Source: an uncultured Paracoccaceae bacterium (GTDB lineage Bacteria; Pseudomonadota; Alphaproteobacteria; Rhodobacterales; Rhodobacteraceae). Taken from it: DNA of 64,000 nt. The stretch spans positions 124,001 to 188,000 of the forward strand of contig CANMKS010000001.1 in the NCBI GenBank assembly GCA_947498645.1, given 5' to 3'. The first letter of the stretch is position 1. Each line of letters starts with the position of its first letter. Of the stretch, positions 56,501 to 64,000 are shown piece by piece. A model generated the notes under the pieces. That model saw only the letters and a program-made list of their open reading frames with translations, was not told the origin of the DNA and searched no databases. Both the position numbers and the translations under genes were made by a program.

Positions 56501-57730
56501 CTACTCCGCAGCGGCCAATAACCGGCGCTGGAACACGGTCTCGTGACCGGGGGCGGGATGGCGTGGGATCAGAAGCGAGAGCAACAACGAGACAATGGCC
56601 ATGGCAGCGGCCATCAGAAACACCAATCCGGGCGATTGCAGCCACACATATCCCAACAACGCAGGCAGAAAGACTGCCGCAATATGGTTGATGGTAAAGG
56701 CCACTGCGGCGGTGGGCGCGATATCCTGCGGATCAGCGATTTTCTGAAAGTAGGTTTTGATCGCCAGAGCAAGGCTGAAGAACAGATGATTCACGACATA
56801 AAGCGCCGTGGCCAACACAACGCCCCAGCCGAAATAATAAATTCCGCCGTACGCAAGAAACACCAGACACAGGCCGACATACTCAAAGATCAGCGCCTTA
56901 CGTTCACCAAAGAACTGCACCAGACCACCCAGCAACGGGGCTGCGAACATGTTGATCAACAGGGTGATCATGAACAGCTTGGTGATGTCATCCACGTCAA
57001 AGCCAAACAGCTCCACCATCATGAAGCCGGCAAAGACGACGAATATCTGACGGCGCGCGCCGGACATGAACTGCAAGGCATAATACAGCCAATACCGTTT
57101 GCGCAGGATCATCTTCTTGATCTGCGGATGCGGTGTTTCGAACTGCGGATAGACAAACAAGCAGATCGCAGCGACCACCGCCGTAAACCCACCCGAGAGC
57201 CAGTAAACAATGCTAAAGGTCAGATTGAAACGGTCCCAGCTGGCCACGATCAGCAGATAGACAACAAGCGTCGCCGCAGAGCCTGCCGACAAGATCCACC
57301 CCAGTGTTTGCGGTGCCTTCTTCTTGTCGATCCACTGCAATTGCAGGGATTGGTTGACCGTTTCGTAATAGTGAAACCCGATCGACGACAGCATCGTGAC
57401 CACCAGAATACCACCCATCTGGGGGAATTGCGCGGTCACAGCCGTCGCGGCCCCCAGCATGATCAAGGCGACAAGACCCAATATCTGCTCACGGATGAAC
57501 ATGATCAGCGCGATGACCCCGATGGCAAAGAAACCAGGGATTTCGCGCACCGTATGTAGCCAGCCAATATCCGACCCGTCAAAGTCTGCAACTTCGATCA
57601 CAAAGTTATTGAGCAGGGCCGACCAAGTCGCAAAGGCAATCGGCATGGCCATCGACATCACAAACAGCAGTGATGTCGGGCGACGCCACAGCGGCAACGC
57701 ATGCGCATCTTCGAGGCGGACAATCTTCAT
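56501..57730 (-). CDS. MFS transporter of unknown substrate
   Basis: 409 residues with about 12 hydrophobic segments. It opens [46 protein letters not shown] and [37 protein letters not shown] are in loops. The architecture fits the major facilitator superfamily, and the substrate is unknown. It stands upstream of msrA but separated by 53 bases. Confidence 0.85.
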   Translation of the reverse strand: MKIVRLEDAHALPLWRRPTSLLFVMSMAMPIAFATWSALLNNFVIEVADFDGSDIGWLHTVREIPGFFAIGVIALIMFIREQILGLVALIMLGAATAVTAQFPQMGGILVVTMLSSIGFHYYETVNQSLQLQWIDKKKAPQTLGWILSAGSAATLVVYLLIVASWDRFNLTFSIVYWLSGGFTAVVAAICLFVYPQFETPHPQIKKMILRKRYWLYYALQFMSGARRQIFVVFAGFMMVELFGFDVDDITKLFMITLLINMFAAPLLGGLVQFFGERKALIFEYVGLCLVFLAYGGIYYFGWGVVLATALYVVNHLFFSLALAIKTYFQKIADPQDIAPTAAVAFTINHIAAVFLPALLGYVWLQSPGLVFLMAAAMAIVSLLLSLLIPRHPAPGHETVFQRRLLAAAE

Positions 57731-57779
57731 GCCCTTGGCTTACTGCGATTTCACCCCAATGGCGAGGGCAGGTGCGACA

Positions 57780-58235
57780 TTATCCGCCCAGAATCCCATC
57801 AAGATTTGAGATGATACTGATCAACAAAAGTGCGCCACAGATGATCACCGCCAACCAGAAGACATATTGCATGATGATGGCGCCGGTCCCAAAACCGATG
57901 GCAAAAAGGCCCAAAGTGCGCTGTTCCTGGCGAAACAGGCTGACTGCACCCAGAATTGCGGCCAGCCCGCCAAGGACAGAGCCCACAACCGTCATGATCT
58001 GCGTGATGCTGAAGTCGTTCTGTGGCGCCGCCGCAGGTGCCTCTTCGCCACTGATCGCGCGTTTGGCAGAATCGCGGATTTCCGCTGCAATCTCGCCAAT
58101 CGAGGTGGCCGCACTTTGTTTTGGCGGGTCCATGATGGCCGAGACCTGTATAGCCACAAGCGTGAGGGCAATCAGACCGAGGATGAACCCGATCAACCCA
58201 AATGTCGGGCGGTGCGTCTGCGCTGTCGAGCTCAT
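57780..58235 (-). CDS. Small membrane protein of unknown function
   Basis: 151 residues from ATG 58235 (MSSTAQTHRPTFGLIGFILG); AGGA ten bases upstream fits this better than the TTG at 58241. Four hydrophobic segments: near 12-32, 78-97, 108-122 and 127-144. A charged loop (AAEIRDSAKRAISGEEAPAA) lies after the first. I recognise no family. It lies in the same direction as the MFS gene, 49 bases upstream of it. Confidence 0.72.
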   Translation of the reverse strand: MSSTAQTHRPTFGLIGFILGLIALTLVAIQVSAIMDPPKQSAATSIGEIAAEIRDSAKRAISGEEAPAAAPQNDFSITQIMTVVGSVLGGLAAILGAVSLFRQEQRTLGLFAIGFGTGAIIMQYVFWLAVIICGALLLISIISNLDGILGG

Positions 58236-58335
58236 AGCCAAGTCATCCTGATACTGTATCGCTAAGTTGCGCCCACAATACCGGTGATGGCCGACATAGC
58301 TACCCCACGCGGTGCAATTGTCCGATGTGACGCCC

Positions 58336-59295
58336 TTAGGCCAGCGCCTGCACGGTCTGATCGATCATGCCAAAGATGCTTTGACCCGTCTCATCCTCCA
58401 TCCATATCTGGACGCGGTCACCCGGCTGCATGAAGGGCGTCCGGGGCGCGCCTTGCTGGATCGTCTCAATCATACGCTGCTCGGCGATGCAGGCGTACCC
58501 TGCCCCTCCTGCGGCCACGGTTTTGCCCGGACCACCATCCAGCTTGTTGGACACAGTGCCAGAACCGACAATAGTACCCGCTGCCAGATTGCGGGTTTTG
58601 GCGGCATGGGCGATCAATGTGCCGAAATCAAAGGTCACATCCTGCCCGCTTTGCAAACGGCCAAATGGCGCGCCGTTCAAATCAACCCGCAGGGTGCCGT
58701 GTAATCTGCCATCCCGCCAACCGGGCAAGTCATCGGGTGTCACCGCAACAGGTGAGAAAGCGCAGGAAGGTTTGGACTGCACAAAGCCAAACCCTTTGCC
58801 CAGTTCAGCGGGGATCAGATTGCGTAGTGAGACGTCATTGCACAGCATCACAAAACGGATCGCCGTCAATGCTTCTTCCCGATCGGCACCCATGCGGACG
58901 GGACCAGTGATCACTGCAACCTCACCCTCAAAATCAATACCCCATTCCGGGTCGCCGACAATCGGATCTGTTGGTGCCAGAAAGCTGTCCGATCCCCCCT
59001 GATACATCAGCGGATCTGTCCAGAAACTCTGCGGCATCTGCGCGCCACGGGCCTGCCGGACCAACTCGACATGGTTGACGTAGGCCGAGCCGTCCAGAAA
59101 CTGATAGGCGCGCGGCAGTGGCGACAGGCATCGCTCAGCCAGAAATGGCCCATAGACATCTGGCTTCCCGGTCACTCCGCCATCCAGATAACCCTGCAAT
59201 GAGGCCGGGCCGGCAGGCCACATCTGTGTCAAATCACCTGACAGGCAGACCATCTCGCCGTCTGGTGAACCAGAGGCCAAAGTCGCAACTTTCAA
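58336..59295 (-). CDS. Fumarylacetoacetate hydrolase-family protein
   Basis: 319 residues from a TTG at 59295 (LKVATLASGSPDGEMVCLSG), chosen because AGGAG stands eight bases upstream. The frame extends to 59349 without a good site. DFEGEVAVITGPVRMGADREEAL and LCNDVSLRNLIPAELGKGFGFVQSKPSCAFSP are the FAH metal and substrate blocks. Beside hmgA it is very probably fumarylacetoacetase, last step of tyrosine/homogentisate breakdown to fumarate and acetoacetate. It follows hmgA by 54 bases. Confidence 0.9.
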   Translation of the reverse strand: MKVATLASGSPDGEMVCLSGDLTQMWPAGPASLQGYLDGGVTGKPDVYGPFLAERCLSPLPRAYQFLDGSAYVNHVELVRQARGAQMPQSFWTDPLMYQGGSDSFLAPTDPIVGDPEWGIDFEGEVAVITGPVRMGADREEALTAIRFVMLCNDVSLRNLIPAELGKGFGFVQSKPSCAFSPVAVTPDDLPGWRDGRLHGTLRVDLNGAPFGRLQSGQDVTFDFGTLIAHAAKTRNLAAGTIVGSGTVSNKLDGGPGKTVAAGGAGYACIAEQRMIETIQQGAPRTPFMQPGDRVQIWMEDETGQSIFGMIDQTVQALA

Positions 59296-59349
59296 TGCAC
59301 CACTCCTGTAGTTATTGGCCCCGAATTGCTCGGCGCTTGCGCCATGCAA

Positions 59350-60705
59350 TCACTTCTTGCCGGGCGTTCCATCAAACTTCTTCTCCAGATCAACCCAGCA
59401 ATCGATGTAGTCATCCTGCAAGGGCGCCTCTTTCCCTGCAAAAGCGGTCAGATGCTGCGGGAACCGGGTTTCGAACATGAAGGACATCGTGTTGTCCAGC
59501 TTCTCGGCCTTCAGCGCCGCATTGCTCGCCCCTTCAAAGGCATTCTTATCCGGCCCATGCGGCAACATCATATTGTGCAGTGACATGCCCCCCGGAACAA
59601 ATCCTTTCGGCTTTGCATCATACTGGCCATAAATATTGCCCATCAGTTCGGACATGATGTTCTTGTGATACCACGGCGGGCGAAACGTATCCTCGGCCAC
59701 CATCCAGCGTTCGCGGAACAGGACAAAGTCGATGTTCGCAGTCCCCGGTTGACCGGATGGTGCAGTCAACACAGTGAAGATCGAAGGATCGGGGTGATCA
59801 AACAGGATCGCACCCACCGGGCAATAGGTGCTCAGATCGTATTTCATCGGGGCATAGTTGCCATGCCACGCCACCACATCGAGCGGGCTGTGCCCGATAT
59901 CGGTGCGATGAAACTGGCCGCACCATTTGATCGTGACGGTCGACGGCACTTCACGGTCCTCATAGGCAGCCACAGGCGCTTTGAAATCGCGGGGATTGGC
60001 CATGCAATTCGCGCCAATCGGCCCCCGGCCAGGCAGTTCAAATTTTTGCCCGTAGTTTTCGCAAACAAATCCACGCGCAGGCCCTTCCAGCACCTCTACG
60101 CGGTAGACCAGCCCCCGCGGAATGATCGCAATCTCTTGCGGGGCAAGATCAATGATCCCCAATTCCGTGGCAAAGCGCAGCCGCCCTTCCTGCGGGACGA
60201 CCAGCAATTCGCTATCAGCCGAGAAGAAATAGTCATCCACCATGCTTGTCGTTACCAGGTAGATGTGACTGGCCATGCCCACCTGCGTATTCACATCGCC
60301 AGCAGTGGTCATGGTGCGCATACCTGTCAGCCAAGTGACCGGGTCGTCGCTTTGTGGCAGCGGATCCCAGCGATACTGGCCAAGGCTTGTGACGTCTTCG
60401 ACCACATGCGGTGCTGACTTCCAGTAGGGTAGGTCGATCTTTGCATAGTGATGAGAATGCTTGACCGACGGTCGGATGCGATAACACCATGTGCGTTCTG
60501 GCCTCTCGTGGGTGAAGGCCGTGCCCGACAATTGTTCACCATAAAGACCATAGTTGCACTTCTGCGGACTGTTCATGCCCTGCGGCAAGGCGCCCGGCAG
60601 TGCTTCGGTTTCAAAGTCATTGCCAAATCCGGGCATGTATCCGGCATTTGGGCCGGGTAATGACGGCGCTTGTACCATGCGGTCTGGACCGGTGTGAGTA
60701 TTCAT
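59350..60705 (-). CDS. hmgA: Homogentisate 1,2-dioxygenase
   Basis: 451 residues from ATG 60705 ([20 protein letters not shown]), preceded by GGAGG. Upstream codons to 61152 are antisense to the regulator gene. [20 protein letters not shown] is the family opening. The iron ligands (two His, one Glu) lie in the C-terminal cupin, including [18 protein letters not shown]. It opens homogentisate to maleylacetoacetate. No maleylacetoacetate isomerase or 4-hydroxyphenylpyruvate dioxygenase is visible here. Confidence 0.96.
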   Translation of the reverse strand: MNTHTGPDRMVQAPSLPGPNAGYMPGFGNDFETEALPGALPQGMNSPQKCNYGLYGEQLSGTAFTHERPERTWCYRIRPSVKHSHHYAKIDLPYWKSAPHVVEDVTSLGQYRWDPLPQSDDPVTWLTGMRTMTTAGDVNTQVGMASHIYLVTTSMVDDYFFSADSELLVVPQEGRLRFATELGIIDLAPQEIAIIPRGLVYRVEVLEGPARGFVCENYGQKFELPGRGPIGANCMANPRDFKAPVAAYEDREVPSTVTIKWCGQFHRTDIGHSPLDVVAWHGNYAPMKYDLSTYCPVGAILFDHPDPSIFTVLTAPSGQPGTANIDFVLFRERWMVAEDTFRPPWYHKNIMSELMGNIYGQYDAKPKGFVPGGMSLHNMMLPHGPDKNAFEGASNAALKAEKLDNTMSFMFETRFPQHLTAFAGKEAPLQDDYIDCWVDLEKKFDGTPGKK

Positions 60706-60727
60706 CGCTTTATCCTCCGTTGCAGAT

Positions 60728-60756
60728 CGCATATTAGTTACTTTTGTAACTAACAA
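60728..60756 (-). promoter_or_regulatory. Predicted hmgA promoter
   Basis: On the minus strand TTGTTA (60756-60751) and TATGCG (60733-60728) are 17 bases apart and lie 23-51 bases upstream of the hmgA ATG. The match to the consensus is moderate, but the spacing is ideal and the MarR palindrome fills the spacer. Confidence 0.45.
60734..60753. promoter_or_regulatory. Palindromic MarR operator
   Basis: A perfect inverted repeat, TTAGTTAC-TTTT-GTAACTAA, 8-base arms, in the intergenic region between hmgA and the divergent MarR gene. It ends 18 bases before the regulator ATG and covers the spacer of the predicted hmgA promoter, so a bound repressor would block both. The binding is inferred from family and position. 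Confidence 0.75.
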
Positions 60757-60771
60757 GAGGCGGAACTGGCG

Positions 60772-61227
60772 ATGGCACAGGAATTTGAGTTGCAGAACTT
60801 CCTCCCCTACATGCTGAACCAGGCGGCAGAGGCATCGGGGCTGGCGTTTCAGAAACACTACAAGGACCGTTACGGAATGCTGCGCACCGAATGGCGGGTG
60901 CTGTTTCATCTGGGGCGCTACGGCGGGCTGACTGCAACGGAAATTGGCGCACAGGCACGTGTCCACAAGACCAAAATCAGCCGGGCCGTCGCAGCGCTTG
61001 AGGCGAAACGCTTTCTGACCCGCACCGAACAAGCATGCGACCGACGCAGTGAAATCCTGGCGCTGACGCCCGCAGGACAGGCAGCCTTCGTGGAAATCTG
61101 CAACGCCGCACAACGATTTGACGACCGGATTGCGGGGCGGTTCACTGCGCATGAGGTCGCGGTGCTGCGCAAGTGTCTGGCGCAGATCGCAGGGCGTGAC
61201 GCGCCACGCGAAAATTCACCCATCTAA
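60772..61227 (+). CDS. MarR family transcriptional regulator
   Basis: 151 residues. A winged helix-turn-helix is visible in [32 protein letters not shown] followed by the wing [17 protein letters not shown]. Divergent from hmgA, with a palindrome in between, it is most likely the repressor of homogentisate genes, responding to an aromatic intermediate. MarR-type HmgR regulators are known from other proteobacteria. Only position and operator support this here. Confidence 0.88.
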   Translation: MAQEFELQNFLPYMLNQAAEASGLAFQKHYKDRYGMLRTEWRVLFHLGRYGGLTATEIGAQARVHKTKISRAVAALEAKRFLTRTEQACDRRSEILALTPAGQAAFVEICNAAQRFDDRIAGRFTAHEVAVLRKCLAQIAGRDAPRENSPI

Positions 61228-61242
61228 TTGCGCCAAAGACTG

Positions 61243-61271
61243 TTGACTCACGTAAATGTGGTCCTTACCTA
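61243..61271 (+). promoter_or_regulatory. Predicted groESL promoter
   Basis: TTGACT at 61243-61248 and TACCTA at 61266-61271, 17 bases apart, immediately upstream of the CIRCE element. It also resembles alphaproteobacterial RpoH sites (CTTACCT), so dual control is possible, but this is not certain. Confidence 0.55.
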
Positions 61272-61278
61272 CGCTGCG

Positions 61279-61305
61279 TTATCACTCGCACCCGGTGAGT
61301 GCTAA
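61279..61305 (+). promoter_or_regulatory. CIRCE element, HrcA operator
   Basis: TTATCACTC, nine bases, GAGTGCTAA. It differs from the consensus (TTAGCACTC-N9-GAGTGCTAA) by one base in the left arm. It lies at the expected start of the groESL transcript, 33 bases before the groES ATG. HrcA would repress the operon except under heat or folding stress. Confidence 0.92.
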
Positions 61306-61338
61306 CGTGGGAGAAACTCGAACTGGAGAAGTTCTGAA

Positions 61339-61623
61339 ATGGCATTTACACCACTTCACGACCGTGTACTGGTCCGTCGCCTTGAAGGTGACGAAAAGAC
61401 AGCAGGCGGCTTGATCATTCCTGACAACGCCAAAGAAAAGCCAGCCGAAGGCGAAGTCGTCAGTGTTGGCGAAGGTGCCCGCAAAGACAGCGGTGAGCTG
61501 ATCGCGATGTCCGTTAAGGCAGGCGACAAGGTTTTGTTCGGCAAATGGTCCGGCACAGAGGTCAAGATCGACGGCGAAGACCTGTTGATCATGAAGGAAA
61601 GCGACATCCTCGGCACACTGTAA
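61339..61623 (+). CDS. groES: Co-chaperonin GroES
   Basis: 94 residues: [20 protein letters not shown], then the mobile loop [20 protein letters not shown] and [20 protein letters not shown]. It caps GroEL for protein folding. Preceded by TGGAGAAG. CIRCE and a promoter lie upstream. groEL follows after 49 bases. Confidence 0.98.
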   Translation: MAFTPLHDRVLVRRLEGDEKTAGGLIIPDNAKEKPAEGEVVSVGEGARKDSGELIAMSVKAGDKVLFGKWSGTEVKIDGEDLLIMKESDILGTL

Positions 61624-61654
61624 GCCGATCAAATCGCCCCTACTACTTATCTAA

Positions 61655-63319
<1,665 letters not shown>

Positions 63320-63325
63320 AACGCG

Positions 63326-63344
63326 GTTTGGGCAAAGCCCAAAC
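63326..63344 (+). other. Short hairpin after groEL
   Basis: GTTTGGGC-AAA-GCCCAAAC, an 8-bp stem a few bases after the groEL stop, without T-run. It may protect the 3' end of the groESL transcript. A second, longer stem follows at 63375. Confidence 0.5.
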
Positions 63345-63374
63345 GTGTTTGGCATGTAGCCATAAAGAAATGCG

Positions 63375-63402
63375 AAGGGCGGTCCTGAAAGGGACCGCCC
63401 TT
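63375..63402 (+). terminator. Terminator after groESL
   Basis: AAGGGCGGTCC with GGACCGCCCTT around a short TGAAAG-type loop, followed by TTCC. A strong GC stem but a weak T-run. Confidence 0.7.
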
Positions 63403-63412
63403 TCCGCATCCC

Positions 63413-63477
63413 GTAGGATGGGTGAAACCCACGCATCTACGATCACATCATTGGCACGTGGGTTTCACCCACCCTAC
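63413..63477. repeat. Palindromic intergenic repeat, long copy D
   Basis: Arms of 21 bases: positions 63413-63433 (GTAGGATGGGTGAAACCCAC and one more) and 63457-63477, one mismatch between them, with 23 bases between. Each arm also contains its own small palindrome (GGGTGAAACCC; GTGGGTTTCACCCAC). The core GGTGGGT matches the copies at 9578, 12211 and 34727. Confidence 0.78.
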
Positions 63478-63995
63478 CGATCCTCGCGTTTGATCTCATA
63501 CGTCAAACAAGCCACATCATAATGCGTCTGAATACCAATGTAAGTCATCCCCAACCGTTCCATGACACGCGCTGACGCCTTGTTCTCAAGCTCCGTCACA
63601 GCCATCAGGCGGCTTTCACCTATTACATCAAAGCCATAATCCATCGCGGCTCGCCCCGCTTCGGTCGCATAGCCTTTTCCATGCCAGGATGGGCGCAAGC
63701 GCCAGCCAATCTCTAGCGGGTTCGCTTCCGCATGACCCAGGTGTTGCAGGCAGGCGGCACCAATCAATGCGTCGGTCTCCCGTTCAATGACGGACCACCA
63801 CCCGAAGCCATATTGCGCCCATTTCGCCTGCTGCCGAGTGATATTCGCGGCAACCTCGTCACGGGTTTGCGGGGGCCCGAGATAGTGCATCACCTTTGGG
63901 TCTGAATTCATCGCAAACAGATCATCAAGATGTGCGGACGCAAACGGCACCAGCCTCAAGCGCTCTGTGATGACTGTTGTACCTGATGGTGTCAT
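63474..63995 (-). CDS. GNAT N-acetyltransferase, RimJ/RimL type
   Basis: 173 residues. VITERLRLVPFASAHLDDLF is the opening, GWRLRPSWHGKGYATEAGRAAMDYGF is the acetyl-CoA turn and ENKASARVMERLGMTYIG is motif B. The acceptor is unknown. The 3' end overlaps the outer arm of a palindromic repeat, and the gene starts five bases before the window's right edge, so its promoter is outside. Confidence 0.88.
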   Translation of the reverse strand: MTPSGTTVITERLRLVPFASAHLDDLFAMNSDPKVMHYLGPPQTRDEVAANITRQQAKWAQYGFGWWSVIERETDALIGAACLQHLGHAEANPLEIGWRLRPSWHGKGYATEAGRAAMDYGFDVIGESRLMAVTELENKASARVMERLGMTYIGIQTHYDVACLTYEIKREDR

Positions 63996-64000
63996 GTCAT

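Noticed and set aside
56543..57559. Plus-strand frame of 338 codons opposite the MFS transporter
   Set aside because: The hydrophobic transporter on the minus strand gives a highly charged antisense product, a known artefact.

Overview
The window is an ordinary-looking chromosomal stretch of an alphaproteobacterium, most likely a marine member of the Rhodobacterales (Roseobacter group). Evidence is gene order and protein type: a ctaC-ctaB-small ORF-ctaG-ctaE cytochrome oxidase block followed by surf1, thrC and an M16 peptidase; ruvCAB-ybgC-tolQRAB-pal-cpoB-tilS-ftsH in one direction; a compact tad/cpa pilus locus; and groESL behind a CIRCE element. I see no rRNA, tRNA, CRISPR array, transposase, integrase or phage gene. 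The genus cannot be fixed from the sequence alone.

Layout. 1-1499: 3'-truncated SulP anion transporter (minus). 1676-3092: methylthioadenosine phosphorylase and adenine phosphoribosyltransferase, which together return methylthioadenosine to AMP. 3093-13101: a minus-strand block holding an unknown membrane protein, an FAD-linked 2-hydroxyacid dehydrogenase, an acetyltransferase, an M16 peptidase, threonine synthase, SURF1, and cytochrome oxidase subunits III and II with assembly factors CtaG and CtaB. 13282-20340 (plus): tldD, dprA, topA, scoAB and a small acetyltransferase, meeting a lytic transglycosylase on the minus strand.

21528-33869: a tad (tight adherence) pilus locus with two short Flp pilins, CpaB, the CpaC secretin, an OmpA-type lipoprotein, CpaE/TadZ, CpaF/TadA, TadB, TadC, two TPR lipoproteins, the CpaA prepilin peptidase and a AAA ATPase of unknown role. 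It carries internal terminators and has no TadE/F/G pseudopilins. 33945-37861: a 3-hydroxyisobutyrate-dehydrogenase-like protein, then the Lhr-type helicase and PdeM nuclease of the ligase-associated DNA repair set. 37863-41247 (minus): folD, fhs (one-carbon metabolism) and a MOSC protein.

41359-53099 (minus): ftsH, tilS, the whole Tol-Pal envelope system, ybgC, an unknown gene and ruvBAC. 53412-58235: a DUF1127 protein, two small membrane proteins, prmA, an SGNH hydrolase, msrA and an MFS transporter. 58336-61227: homogentisate catabolism (FAH-family hydrolase, hmgA) divergent from a MarR regulator, with a clear palindromic operator inside the predicted hmgA promoter. 61243-63319: groESL. 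63474-63995: an acetyltransferase.

The most interesting non-gene features are a family of about 26-bp palindromes (GTAAGGTGGRTC...) at four intergenic loci, two of them inside the cytochrome oxidase gene string, and a possible 13-codon leader ORF overlapping the first flp start. I found no convincing wholly new system. The best candidates for new biology are the tad-linked AAA ATPase and the unknown gene within the ruv-tol string.
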